The notes beneath the pieces are model-generated. The model had not been told where the DNA came from and made no database searches. It worked only from the letters and a program-made list of their open reading frames with translations. Below are positions 1 to 9,093 of a stretch of DNA of 64,000 bases, piece by piece. Positions within the stretch are counted from its first letter, which is position 1. Every line of letters starts with the position of its first letter. The stretch spans positions 54,882-118,881 of the forward strand of contig MENK01000018.1 of assembly GCA_001768235.1 (NCBI GenBank). Reading direction: 5' to 3'. Origin of the DNA: Bacteroidetes bacterium GWB2_32_14 (GTDB lineage Bacteria > Bacteroidota > Bacteroidia > Bacteroidales > UBA12077). The translations under genes were made by a program, and so were the position numbers.

Positions 1-2
1 AT

Positions 3-131
3 GGTATTGATATAGTTGTAGATAAAGATATGGGCCCGGTTATTATGGAATTAAATGCCAGACCTGGTATAGAAATTCAAAATGTTACACAAAAAGGATT
101 AAAAGAAATTATAGAAAACTTAAACTTATAA
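3..131 (+). CDS. RimK-related ATP-grasp ligase, C-terminal fragment
   Basis: This is only the last 42 codons of a gene that begins before the window. The readable frame runs from base 3 to a TAA at 129-131. It contains the ATP-grasp C-terminal motif MELNARPG (Glu and Asn are the usual Mg-ATP ligands) followed by IEIQNVTQKGL. That combination is typical of the alpha-L-glutamate ligase-like proteins related to RimK, which in other bacteria sit beside a seven-TM protein with an inactive transglutaminase domain. The family is presumed to ligate an amino acid to a peptide or protein, but its substrate is not established. The next gene starts 5 bases after the stop, so the two are probably co-transcribed. 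The family assignment is fairly secure from the motif; the exact substrate cannot be inferred. Confidence 0.7.
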   Translation, partial: GIDIVVDKDMGPVIMELNARPGIEIQNVTQKGLKEIIENLNL

Positions 132-136
132 TAAGA

Positions 137-2422
137 ATGATCAATAAAGTTTTTAATACTTCGTTCCCCTTTATCGGATTACTTTTGATAATCATTGTTT
201 TTGTAATACTAACCGATCGATATGCTGTTAAAATTAGTCATACTCCACAATACATCGATGTTTCAACTATAGCTGGAGAAAACCAGTCGTGGAATACAGA
301 TTATATTTCTGATGAGGATCTTCCTTTTTTTGAAAAAAAGTTCCTGAAAGATTCATTGTACATTAATGCCAATAATTACTATAATTCTAAAAAATACAAT
401 CAGGCTTTACAATCACTTTTATTGCTTTCACATTTCAATAAAAATGATTATTTCCTTTATTACAAATTAGGAAATGTTTACCTGAAACAGAAAAAATACA
501 GCAAAGCAATAGAAGCATACCAAAAATCAATAAAATATAAGGCTGATTTTGTTCACGCGATAACAAATCTGGCAATAGCATATTCAAAATCTGGAAGATA
601 TATTGAGGCTGAACAGATATATTTACAGTCTTTAAAAATCCAGCCAAATAACGTACGTACGCAGCTTGATTTAGCAATATTATACTCCAAAACAGAAAAT
701 TGGAACCAGTGCCTGGCATATGCTGAGCAATGCAGTAAAATGTCTGGAAATGAAATGAAATCCAAGTCGTTATATTATATGGGATTAGCGTATTCCGGTA
801 TTGATGACTTGGAAAATGCTAAAAAGGTTTTGAATGAATCAATACTTTTAAAACCAGGCTTTGTATTGCCACGTATTCAATTGGCTTACCTTGAAAAAGA
901 TACTGAAAAAAGAATAGAATTACTTAATGAAGTGCTTGTGCTAAATCCCGGAAATTCTGTTGCCTATTATTACCTGGCAAAAACCTATAAAGAGCTAAAT
1001 AAGCTAACCGAGGCAGAAAACAGCCTGCAGATGGCCCTCTCATCCGATCCCGGTAACGAAGATATAATTAATTTTTTGGCAGATATTTACCTTGATGAGA
1101 AAAAAACAGAAGTTGCTGCAAAGCTTCTTGAAGATTTAATGTTAATTGATTCGCTTGTACCACAAAACTATTTTTACCTGGCAAAAACATTTAATTCAAA
1201 AGAAGATTATAGTAACGCGGTTAGATTATACGATAAAGCAATAAATATGGCTAATGGTATTTATCCCGAAGCATTTTTAAATAAAGGCCTGGCTTATAAA
1301 AAAATGATGAGAAATCAGGATGCCATAGACTCATATCAAAAAGCTATAAAACAACAAAAGGAATATTTTGAGGCATACTATAACCTGGCTATCATATACC
1401 AGGAAATGGACGATCTTCAAAATTCCAAAAATAATTATATTCATGCACTAACAATAAAACCAAAATTTGAGAAAGCATGGTTTAACTTAGGAATTTTATA
1501 TGATAAATTAGATATAAATGACTCTGCATCTTTTTGTTATAAAAAAGTAATAAGTCTGAATCCAAACCACTTGAAAGCACTAATGAACTATGCAGTAAAT
1601 TTACGTAAACATGATAATTTACCAGGAGCTATTATTGCATATAACAATCTCTTGCAAAAGCACCCTAACTATGTTCCTGCATGGTATAATCTGGCGTATG
1701 CTTTTGAGAAAAATAAGGATACGATTAAAGCTATAGAAACCTATCAAAAGGTTCTTCAATTGGATACTGAAAACACAAAAGCAATGAGAAATATTGCTGA
1801 GCTTTATATTGCCAGAAAGGATTACCCTGCTGCTAAAAATTTGTTAACAGAAGCTATTGACATTGAAGCATCTAACGATGAGTTACATTATGCATTGGGA
1901 GTAATTTATAAGCAAGAGGGCGATATATCAAATGCTATCCTTCAATTTTCACAAGCCATCCAACTAAAAAACAACAATGTAGCAGCTCTTAAATCATTAA
2001 TGGAAATTTACAGAGACAAAAAAGATTGGAAAAAAGCCGCTTTAACAGGTGTGAGAATTTATAAAATAAAGCCATCAAAAGATATGGCCTATGATATTGG
2101 CAGGTATTACCATAAATCAAATCAAAAACAAAAAGCTGAAAACTGGTATAAGAAAGCGATTAATTCGGGCCGTAAAAGTAGCTGGGGGTATTACTGGCTG
2201 GGTAAACTTTATTATGAAAACAATAATATTGCTCATGCTAAAAGTTATTTCATGAAAACAGTTAAGGTTGAAAAAAACCACAAATTGGGAAATTACTACC
2301 TGGCTGAAATGTATTATACAAAAAACAACAAAGACTCTGCTCTTTATTATATAAATAAAGCGTTATTAAAAGATACTGCATTCACTAAAGCGGTGGAGCT
2401 AAAAGCAAAAATCAACAATTAA
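137..2422 (+). CDS. Membrane-anchored TPR-repeat protein
   Basis: This 761-residue protein has one N-terminal hydrophobic segment (about residues 9-27) followed by tetratricopeptide repeats from about residue 75 to the C-terminus. The repeats show the 34-residue rhythm, with recurrent AxxxYxKAI, NLAxxY and LxPxx elements. The topology suggests a helical scaffold held on one face of the inner membrane, most likely periplasmic. TPR arrays bind partner proteins and have no catalytic role of their own. It lies 5 bases after the ATP-grasp ligase and 13 bases before an outer-membrane barrel gene, so an operon is likely. It may bridge the envelope components of that operon. The partner and function are inferred only from context. 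Confidence 0.85.
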   Translation: MINKVFNTSFPFIGLLLIIIVFVILTDRYAVKISHTPQYIDVSTIAGENQSWNTDYISDEDLPFFEKKFLKDSLYINANNYYNSKKYNQALQSLLLLSHFNKNDYFLYYKLGNVYLKQKKYSKAIEAYQKSIKYKADFVHAITNLAIAYSKSGRYIEAEQIYLQSLKIQPNNVRTQLDLAILYSKTENWNQCLAYAEQCSKMSGNEMKSKSLYYMGLAYSGIDDLENAKKVLNESILLKPGFVLPRIQLAYLEKDTEKRIELLNEVLVLNPGNSVAYYYLAKTYKELNKLTEAENSLQMALSSDPGNEDIINFLADIYLDEKKTEVAAKLLEDLMLIDSLVPQNYFYLAKTFNSKEDYSNAVRLYDKAINMANGIYPEAFLNKGLAYKKMMRNQDAIDSYQKAIKQQKEYFEAYYNLAIIYQEMDDLQNSKNNYIHALTIKPKFEKAWFNLGILYDKLDINDSASFCYKKVISLNPNHLKALMNYAVNLRKHDNLPGAIIAYNNLLQKHPNYVPAWYNLAYAFEKNKDTIKAIETYQKVLQLDTENTKAMRNIAELYIARKDYPAAKNLLTEAIDIEASNDELHYALGVIYKQEGDISNAILQFSQAIQLKNNNVAALKSLMEIYRDKKDWKKAALTGVRIYKIKPSKDMAYDIGRYYHKSNQKQKAENWYKKAINSGRKSSWGYYWLGKLYYENNNIAHAKSYFMKTVKVEKNHKLGNYYLAEMYYTKNNKDSALYYINKALLKDTAFTKAVELKAKINN

Positions 2423-2435
2423 ATAAAAGTAAACT

Positions 2436-3641
2436 ATGAATATCAAGAAAAATTATTTGTTAATTGTATCGGTGTTTATTCTATTTTCCTATTCCAAATC
2501 ATATGGTCAATTTCAATTTGAACCAGTAGGTCTGGTAAGTTTGGGTTATGAAGATAACGTTTTTCATGCCCCTGATATACTATTGGATAATTTGGGCAAT
2601 TATATACCAGAATCAGACCTTATTATTTCAGACTTGTTTCTTGATTATGGGTATAATCTTGGATTTAATTATAAAGCTAAAAAGCATTTGTTTCATGTTG
2701 ATCAGGGATTTTGGGGTAGAAATTACTTTGATTATAACCAATTGAATCAATACGTTCTTGACCTTAAATTGAAGTATAAATATGCGTTTTCTAAGCATTT
2801 TGCTACAGGAGTAATTTACGATATCAGTAAAAACAAGAAGATTGGTACATCTGCTCTGGGTGATGAATTACTCCAGAAATTTTCCTATCTGAAAAACGAT
2901 GTGGAAATATTTTTCGATTATGAAATAACCAGAAATACAGATATTGAGCTGGCATTTAGCTGGTATAACAAAGATTATGAAAAAGATTCCGTGGTTATTC
3001 CTCTTGATGCAAATACATTTGGTACAGATTTTAAATTTACACAGGATTTGAATTCAGGCAATTATAAATCTACTCTAAACCTGAAAATCAATTATGCTAT
3101 GCGTAAATATAGTGATTTGAAAGCATTGGATGCATCAGGTAATTCAAATCCGGATTATCCTTTAAGAGACTGGAGATATTTCGGTGTTGGCCTGGAATAT
3201 AAAATAGACCATGTCGGTAATTTTGCATTTGTTCCATATTATTGGTACGACCGCAGAAAAGATCAATTTGAAGACTATTATTCATACAAGAGTAATGAAA
3301 TGGGCTTGAAAATATATTTTAAAAGTGATAAATTTAATTTAAAATTAGTACCATTTTATTCGATTGTAAAATATGACGTAAAGAAAGCTCCGGGTCCTGA
3401 TGCAACAGATCCATTGCTTGTGTATGAATATTTCGATATTGATTTACAAATGAACTATTTATTGTTTAAAGGAACAAACTTAACATTTGATTTCAACACG
3501 AGCAACAGGAATACTAATACTTTGAGTGAGAGTATGACCACCCGCCGTGATTATAAATCATACGAAATAATGGTAGGTTTCTCATTTAACCCTTTCCAAT
3601 TGTTTGTTGATAGAAAAATAGACGAAGATGAGCGAAAATAA
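2436..3641 (+). CDS. Predicted outer-membrane beta-barrel protein
   Basis: The protein has 401 residues and begins with a classical signal peptide (basic MNIKK, hydrophobic residues 6-19, cleavage near SYG-Q at about residue 24). The mature part is rich in alternating aromatic and polar strands, such as FNYKAKKHLFHVDQGFWGR and KFNLKLVPFYSIVKYDVK, as expected for an outer-membrane beta-barrel. It resembles putative beta-barrel porin families of Bacteroidota, but I cannot name one with certainty. The C-terminus is unusually charged (DRKIDEDERK). The stop overlaps the start of the next gene by 14 bases, which supports translational coupling with the spermidine-synthase-like protein. The substrate is unknown. 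Confidence 0.75.
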   Translation: MNIKKNYLLIVSVFILFSYSKSYGQFQFEPVGLVSLGYEDNVFHAPDILLDNLGNYIPESDLIISDLFLDYGYNLGFNYKAKKHLFHVDQGFWGRNYFDYNQLNQYVLDLKLKYKYAFSKHFATGVIYDISKNKKIGTSALGDELLQKFSYLKNDVEIFFDYEITRNTDIELAFSWYNKDYEKDSVVIPLDANTFGTDFKFTQDLNSGNYKSTLNLKINYAMRKYSDLKALDASGNSNPDYPLRDWRYFGVGLEYKIDHVGNFAFVPYYWYDRRKDQFEDYYSYKSNEMGLKIYFKSDKFNLKLVPFYSIVKYDVKKAPGPDATDPLLVYEYFDIDLQMNYLLFKGTNLTFDFNTSNRNTNTLSESMTTRRDYKSYEIMVGFSFNPFQLFVDRKIDEDERK

Positions 3642-5241
3642 TATCGTACTAAATCCCACGCAGAAATTTTATATAAGACTAATATATATCAATGCATTTA
3701 TAACTGGGGCCGTGGTAATGGCAATGGAGATGACAGGAAGCCGTTTTTTAACACCTTTCTTTGGAAGCTCCGTTTATACATGGGCTTCGATAATATCGAT
3801 GGTGCTTTTGTCTTTATCTGCAGGATATTTTATAGGTGGTTACTGGGCTGAAAGAAAACCGTATTCTTTTTACCCCGGATATTTCATATACATTGCAGCT
3901 ATCCTGATTTTATTTATCCCGGTGTACTATGTACAGCTGTTTAATTATTTATATGAAATTATACCAGATGCAAAAACTGGAGGGTTTGTAGGAGCGTTAA
4001 TAACCCTTTTTTTGCCCCTCCTCATGCTTGGAATGTATTCGCCTTACTCGGTTAAGTTAGGATCTGTTGACTCTGTTAAAGTAGGTAAAATATCAGGGAA
4101 TCTTTATGCTATTTCAACTATAGGAAGTATTGTTGGAACTTTAGGCGTTACATTTATTCTTATTCCGCTTATCGGACTGAAAACTATTACTGTTTCTTTA
4201 TCTGTTACATGTGCATTAAGTGGAATGTCTTTAATATTTTTTCAACCTGTAGAAAGCAATGAATTAAAACCGAATAGCAAGAAAAGTAAAAACCAGGTAT
4301 GGCTACTCCTGTTTATATATATAACCTTGCTAATGCTGGTTTTGTTCTGGAACGATATTTTTAATTCTGCTGATACAAAGAATAAATCTACAAGCACAAT
4401 TCTCGAAGAAGTGGAGTCGGAGTACAACCATATATTAATAAAACAGAAGGGCGAATATATAACCATGGGTTTTTATCATTACGGGGCTAATCACCTGGAG
4501 TCATCGATCAACACTTTAAACGAAAATGAATTGCCGCTGAGTTATGCCCAAATTATGCCTGTTGCACTTTTATATAATGATAAAGCAAAAAATCTGTTAA
4601 TGATTGGCCTGGGTGGAGGAGCTGTTACAAGATACATCCAAAACTATATAAAAAATATTGATATAACCGGGGTTGAACTTGATGAAAAAGTAATTGATCT
4701 TGCTAAAAAATACTTTGGATTAGTAGAAAAGGAAAATTATAAAGTCATTATTGAAGATGGCAGAATTTTTTTACACCGATCAAAAAACAGTTATGATATT
4801 ATTATGCTCGATGCTTACAAGGGAGGATATATCCCTTTTCATCTTTGTACCCAGGAGTTTTATCAAATGGTTGAGCAACACATGAATAAAAATGGATGCG
4901 TTGTTTTAAACATTCATCGTGGTTCAAAACTTTTTAACAGAACAATTCAGACTTTAGGAACAGTGTTTGACAATGTTGAGCTTTATGGTTCAAAAACCAA
5001 AGGGAATGCCATTGCTGTTGCATACAACGGAACTTTAAAATCATCAGACGAACTTAATATGATTGCAGACTCACTACAGAATCGATATAATTTTTATCAC
5101 AACCTAAATGAACTCCCTGAATTGAAATTTAATAATGTAGTTGGCCAAAAACAAAAAATACTTACCGACGATTTTGCTCCAATCAACTTCCTGAATGCTA
5201 TACAGGAGCATAATGAAAAAATTGAAGAATCCGTTCAGTAA
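3628..5241 (+). CDS. Membrane-fused spermidine-synthase-like protein
   Basis: This 537-residue protein has an N-terminal half with about seven or eight hydrophobic helices (about residues 15-255) and a soluble C-terminal half with the fold of polyamine aminopropyltransferases. The nucleotide-binding motif GLGGGAVTR lies near residues 327-335, followed by the acidic GVELDEKV and by DGRIF. Canonical spermidine synthases carry a DxxDPxGP-like substrate motif. Here the equivalent place near residue 395 reads DAYKGGYIPFHL, so polyamine synthesis is not certain. The helices and enzyme domain together match the fused MFS/spermidine synthase family, whose substrate is generally unknown. It overlaps the barrel gene by 14 bases and closes the run of co-directional genes that starts at the window edge. 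It may instead modify an envelope peptide or a small amine. Confidence 0.8.
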   Translation: MSENNIVLNPTQKFYIRLIYINAFITGAVVMAMEMTGSRFLTPFFGSSVYTWASIISMVLLSLSAGYFIGGYWAERKPYSFYPGYFIYIAAILILFIPVYYVQLFNYLYEIIPDAKTGGFVGALITLFLPLLMLGMYSPYSVKLGSVDSVKVGKISGNLYAISTIGSIVGTLGVTFILIPLIGLKTITVSLSVTCALSGMSLIFFQPVESNELKPNSKKSKNQVWLLLFIYITLLMLVLFWNDIFNSADTKNKSTSTILEEVESEYNHILIKQKGEYITMGFYHYGANHLESSINTLNENELPLSYAQIMPVALLYNDKAKNLLMIGLGGGAVTRYIQNYIKNIDITGVELDEKVIDLAKKYFGLVEKENYKVIIEDGRIFLHRSKNSYDIIMLDAYKGGYIPFHLCTQEFYQMVEQHMNKNGCVVLNIHRGSKLFNRTIQTLGTVFDNVELYGSKTKGNAIAVAYNGTLKSSDELNMIADSLQNRYNFYHNLNELPELKFNNVVGQKQKILTDDFAPINFLNAIQEHNEKIEESVQ

Positions 5242-5251
5242 AAATACTCAG

Positions 5252-5273
5252 TTAACAACACGATGGTTGTTAA
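5252..5273 (+). terminator. Weak hairpin after the spermidine-synthase-like gene
   Basis: Two perfect 8-base arms (ttaacaac and gttgttaa) with a six-base loop lie 10 bases after the stop. They are followed by AT-rich sequence without a clean T run. It may end the 137-5241 transcript, but the stem is AT-rich and the call is tentative. Confidence 0.35.
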
Positions 5274-5364
5274 TAAAAATTGTATTAAAGTAAATAAAAA
5301 ATTTGCTAATTAGTTGGAAATAAGAATTAATGTTTATAAAATTGGTTCTTATTTTAAAAAGGGG

Positions 5365-5781
5365 ATGTCGAAATTAAGTCCATTTTACGATTCAGATATC
5401 ATGCCTTCACCCTTTAGCGGGCATAAAATTCTTGTTGTTGACGACGATGATGTCAGTTATTTTTTAATAAATGAAATATTCGCTTCATATAATCTTGAAA
5501 TGATTCGTGCGTATAATGGTTTTGAAGCCATGGAATATTTTAAATACGAAAGAAATCCTGTTGACCTGGTACTTATGGATATCCGAATGCCTGAAATGAA
5601 TGGATACGAAGCTACACGAAGGATAAAAGTTATTAACCCATCAATGCCCGTTATAGCATTAACAGCTTATGCTCATACACAAGGCAGAATTGATTGTTTA
5701 AATGCCGGTTGCGACGAGTTTGTTTCAAAGCCTTTCGATATCAATTCACTACTAAAAATTGTTGAAAAACATTTGTCGTGA
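5365..5781 (+). CDS. Single-domain response regulator (REC)
   Basis: This is a CheY-like receiver domain with little else. The acidic cluster VVDDDDVS, the phosphoacceptor Asp in VLMDIRMPEMNG, the switch Thr in ALTAYA and the conserved Lys in SKPFD are all present. No output domain follows, so it acts by protein contact or as a phosphotransfer intermediate. The receiver is 138 residues from the ATG at 5365. An in-frame TTG at 5314 would add 17 residues and an ATG at 5401 would remove 12, and neither change affects the domain. No histidine kinase gene is adjacent; the nearest in the window is at 23-24 kb. The partner is therefore unknown. Confidence 0.85.
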   Translation: MSKLSPFYDSDIMPSPFSGHKILVVDDDDVSYFLINEIFASYNLEMIRAYNGFEAMEYFKYERNPVDLVLMDIRMPEMNGYEATRRIKVINPSMPVIALTAYAHTQGRIDCLNAGCDEFVSKPFDINSLLKIVEKHLS

Positions 5782-5915
5782 TAATTAATCTGATGTATTA
5801 ATGTAATCTATATAAATTAGGTACAACCTTGACAAAGAGATACCCTACTGACTAATTTATGGATTAAAAAGATAGAATATTGACTCGAATACAACTCAAA
5901 AAACAGAAACAACTA

Positions 5916-6614
5916 ATGGATACCAAATGGAAAGATTTATATAAGATAGGCGGGATTTCATTCATTATTACTACTGTATTAATACTATTTGCAATTATTG
6001 CATTCTTTATTTGGCCTTATAGTCCATCCGAAAACACTACAGCAGATATACTTACAACACTAGATAATGATATATGGAAAGGTCTGTTTTCACTAGATTT
6101 GATAATGTTAATTACTATGCTTGTTAATATATTTCCACTATTAGCCTTATATGTGTCATTAAAAAACGTTAATGAATCATATGCATTAATTGCGTTTGTG
6201 TTAGCATTGATTGGAGTTGCGACTATAATACCAGCAAGGCCGTTGCAGGAAATGGTTATTTTAAGTGAAAAATACGCACAAGCAAAAACGGAGATAGAGA
6301 GAAACATATATTTAGCATCAGGCGAAACATATTTAGCCTTATTTGATGGTACAGCTTGGCTCGTTCAAACTGTATTACTTATGCTATCAGGCTTGATAAA
6401 TGCACTATTAATGCTTAAAAGTAAGATGTTTAGCAAAACAACTGCATGGATTGGAATAATTGCAGCAGCATTAGGATTCGGATTTTTTATCCCCAAAATA
6501 GGTGTCGGATTTTTATTTTTAAATACAATTTTAACAATACCTTTTTACATTCTTATTGCTCTTGTATTCATAAAAATTGGTTGGCACAATAAGATTAACA
6601 TTGAAACAAATTAA
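5916..6614 (+). CDS. DUF4386-like integral membrane protein
   Basis: The protein has 232 residues from the ATG at 5916; an in-frame TTG at 5880 would add 12. It has about six hydrophobic helices, starting with GGISFIITTVLILFAIIAFF and ending with FLFLNTILTIPFYILIALVF. The layout resembles DUF4386 proteins, a family of small multipass membrane proteins without a defined function. No catalytic motif is visible. It stands alone, with a bidirectional terminator between it and the convergent MFS gene. The family assignment is tentative. Confidence 0.6.
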   Translation: MDTKWKDLYKIGGISFIITTVLILFAIIAFFIWPYSPSENTTADILTTLDNDIWKGLFSLDLIMLITMLVNIFPLLALYVSLKNVNESYALIAFVLALIGVATIIPARPLQEMVILSEKYAQAKTEIERNIYLASGETYLALFDGTAWLVQTVLLMLSGLINALLMLKSKMFSKTTAWIGIIAAALGFGFFIPKIGVGFLFLNTILTIPFYILIALVFIKIGWHNKINIETN

Positions 6615-6720
6615 ATAAAGAAACACCCAACACAGGCTCATACATAAGGGTTTCTATACCAATTGCACAGGCAAGGTTTAGGTGAGACATGTCATGCAAT
6701 CCTTTCCGGCGCATAACATC

Positions 6721-6757
6721 AAAAAATGCAACCAGTTTTCTGGTTGCATTTTTTTTA
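6721..6757. terminator. Bidirectional rho-independent terminator
   Basis: A perfect stem with arms at 6721-6735 and 6740-6754 and a TTTT loop carries an A run on one side and a T run on the other. It lies between the convergent genes ending at 6614 (+) and 6782 (-) and can serve both strands. Confidence 0.85.
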
Positions 6758-6781
6758 TAAAATAATGAATAACAGAGTTTG

Positions 6782-8185
6782 CTATGATTTAATATTAGGT
6801 ATATCCAAACCATATCCTTTTTTCTTATCTACCATTTTAAGGCCAATGCTAAGTAGAATTGCCAGAGCGCCAAAGCCTGCGAAAATAAGCTCAGGTACAG
6901 TGTAATCATATTTAGCACCTGCGACTTTAGCTGCAACCAATTCAGAAACACCCGGGTTTGCAGCAGATATTGACCAGCCAATAAGTACAGGAACTAACAT
7001 TAAACCAATATTTTGAATCCAGAAAATACTTCCATAAGCAGAACCCAGGTATCTTTCATCAACAATTTTTGGTACCGAAGGCCACATAGATGCAGGTACA
7101 AGCGAAAATGCTGTTCCCAGTATTACAATTGTTCCAATTGCAATAGGTACATTGAATATTTCAGAAGGAACCAATGCAAAAATTAAATGCGAAATTGTAA
7201 GTAAAATAGCACCATACAACATCATTGTTGCACCAAGTCCTTTTTTATCAAGGAAAAATCCGATAAATGGAGTTAAAACCATTGCTCCTATTGGGAAATA
7301 TGAGAAATAAGCAGCTGCAGTTTTAATATCAACATTTAGTTTTGAAGCTAACATATCGGTAGCAAATTTCTGGAAAGGGAATACTGCAGAATAGAACAAT
7401 ACACAAAGGCCTGCAATTGCCAGGAAGCCTGGGTTTGTAAATATTTTTTTAAGATCGCTTACTTTAAACTCGTCTTCAGGAGATGTAAGGATATCTTTTG
7501 CTCCTGTTTGTTTATCCAGTTTAGCATCCATAAAAGTATATATGAGGAAAGTTAGGAAACCAATACACAAGAATGCTAATCCCCAGAATACTGAATTTGA
7601 TGGGCCACCATTTTCAGCAAAAATAGGAGTTAAACGGAAAACAGCAAATACACCTAGTCGGGCAACTGCCATTTCAAGGCCCATGGCTAAAGCCATTTCT
7701 CTGCCTTTAAACCATTTAACAATAGTTTTTGAAACTGTTATACCTGCCATTTCAACACCAACACCAAAAATTGAGAATCCGACAAAGGCAAGTTTTGCTG
7801 TAGCCGGAACGCTAACCCAAAAAGAGTTAAGCCAATTTGAAAAATCAGTTCCTGCGAATCCTGGTGTTAAAGCATAAAATTTAAGCGCTGCACCAACAAC
7901 CATAGTTAAGCCGGCAGTTATTAATGTAAAGCGAATTCCCATTTTATCGAGAATAACACCCGATAGTATTAGAAAAAGAGCAAATACATTTAGAAAAAAC
8001 TCAGAACCACCCAACATTCCAAAAACCTCAGGAGTCCAGTGATAATCTGTTTCCATTAAATTTTGGAGTGGTGCAACAACATCAACAAAGAAATATGCAA
8101 AAAACATAGTTGATGAAATTAATGCCAGTGCAATCCATCGGGCGACTTTTGAGTCTCGTAGAGTTTGTTTTAAAACTTCTGTCAT
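6782..8185 (-). CDS. Major facilitator superfamily transporter
   Basis: This 467-residue protein has about twelve predicted membrane helices in two bundles separated by a charged loop (near residues 220-245, TGAKDILTSPEDEFKV). The first bundle has the MFS signature region FLILSGVILDKMGIR between helices 2 and 3, and the second has the matching GFFLDKKGLG. The overall look is like the MFSD1-type carriers common in Bacteroidota, for which peptide or sugar-acid substrates have been suggested. The sequence itself does not identify the substrate. It is a monocistronic unit on the minus strand, with a terminator beyond its stop. Confidence 0.8.
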   Translation of the reverse strand: MTEVLKQTLRDSKVARWIALALISSTMFFAYFFVDVVAPLQNLMETDYHWTPEVFGMLGGSEFFLNVFALFLILSGVILDKMGIRFTLITAGLTMVVGAALKFYALTPGFAGTDFSNWLNSFWVSVPATAKLAFVGFSIFGVGVEMAGITVSKTIVKWFKGREMALAMGLEMAVARLGVFAVFRLTPIFAENGGPSNSVFWGLAFLCIGFLTFLIYTFMDAKLDKQTGAKDILTSPEDEFKVSDLKKIFTNPGFLAIAGLCVLFYSAVFPFQKFATDMLASKLNVDIKTAAAYFSYFPIGAMVLTPFIGFFLDKKGLGATMMLYGAILLTISHLIFALVPSEIFNVPIAIGTIVILGTAFSLVPASMWPSVPKIVDERYLGSAYGSIFWIQNIGLMLVPVLIGWSISAANPGVSELVAAKVAGAKYDYTVPELIFAGFGALAILLSIGLKMVDKKKGYGLDIPNIKS

Positions 8186-8320
8186 AATAGATAATTTAGG
8201 ATTGATAATTAATTAATCTTGCGAATTTATAATAAATCGGTATTTATAAAAATATTTTACCTGAAATACTACGTTTAATTTTCAACTTTTTTCTAAAAGC
8301 TGTTAATAATCAGATGAAAT

Positions 8321-8346
8321 AAAAAATGCCGGGTGCAAACCGGCAT
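8321..8346 (-). terminator. Rho-independent terminator of the SPOR lipoprotein gene
   Basis: Arms atgccgg (8326-8332) and ccggcat (8340-8346) pair perfectly. Read on the minus strand they are followed by six T residues. The structure lies 22 bases beyond the stop of the minus-strand gene ending at 8369. Confidence 0.8.
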
Positions 8347-8368
8347 CAATATGTACTATATTGAAATA

Positions 8369-8821
8369 TTATTGCCCTTTTATATATATCCACGAAGTAG
8401 GCTCAACTGCTTCACGGGCTTTAGTAAGATCTTTTACTGCCTCGCCCCATGATTTGTATGCCCCAATGCTTATCATCTCAAACTTGTAACTATTTACAAG
8501 AATTTCTGTTTGATAGCCTTTTTTACCAATATATTCTTTATAAGCTGCTGCATATTTGGGTGTTTTAAAACTACCAACTATGATATGAAATTTGTACAAT
8601 CTTTGTCTTTCTTCTTCAGCTTTCCGAATTGCTTCCTGACGGGCTTTTTCTTCCTGTGCTTTTTTAAATTCCAAATCTTTGGCAGCTTTCTGTGCTTTTT
8701 GAATACTGTCTTTCTTCATTTGCTCTATACGAGCTAATTCTGCCTGTTTTTTCTTTCCAAAAAACTTACAGCCTGAAGAAAGAAGGACTAATACGCTTAA
8801 AACAAAAACAAGTTTTTTCAT
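8369..8821 (-). CDS. SPOR-domain lipoprotein
   Basis: The protein has 150 residues from the ATG at 8821. A longer frame to 8890 adds 23 residues with no role. I chose the inner start because it begins a textbook lipoprotein signal, MKKLVFVLSVLVLLSSGC, with the lipid-modified Cys at residue 18. The middle is a Lys/Glu-rich helix of about 50 residues, probably a coiled coil or a spacer across the periplasm. The C-terminal 65 or so residues form a SPOR domain (KFHIIVGSFKTPKYAAAYKE). SPOR domains bind septal peptidoglycan stripped of stem peptides, so a role at the cell wall during division is likely. The gene is monocistronic. Confidence 0.85.
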   Translation of the reverse strand: MKKLVFVLSVLVLLSSGCKFFGKKKQAELARIEQMKKDSIQKAQKAAKDLEFKKAQEEKARQEAIRKAEEERQRLYKFHIIVGSFKTPKYAAAYKEYIGKKGYQTEILVNSYKFEMISIGAYKSWGEAVKDLTKAREAVEPTSWIYIKGQ

Positions 8822-9093
8822 ATGTCTGGGATTTTTGGGGTTTCTAATTTTAATTATAACAAAGTAAACAAAAAAAACATTGATAATCAAAATACTTTAT
8901 TAAAAAACTGATCATGAATTGTTTGAGATAAAATTGATTGCCACATTCTATTCTTTGGTTAATACAAATAGTTAATTATTTAAAAAACTGATTTTCAGGC
9001 AATTAAAAATCGCAAAAAAACGGAAACCATTTTTATAATATGATATTTCCCCTGTTTTTTATATCTTGTGCCTTCAAATTAATCACGATAAAA

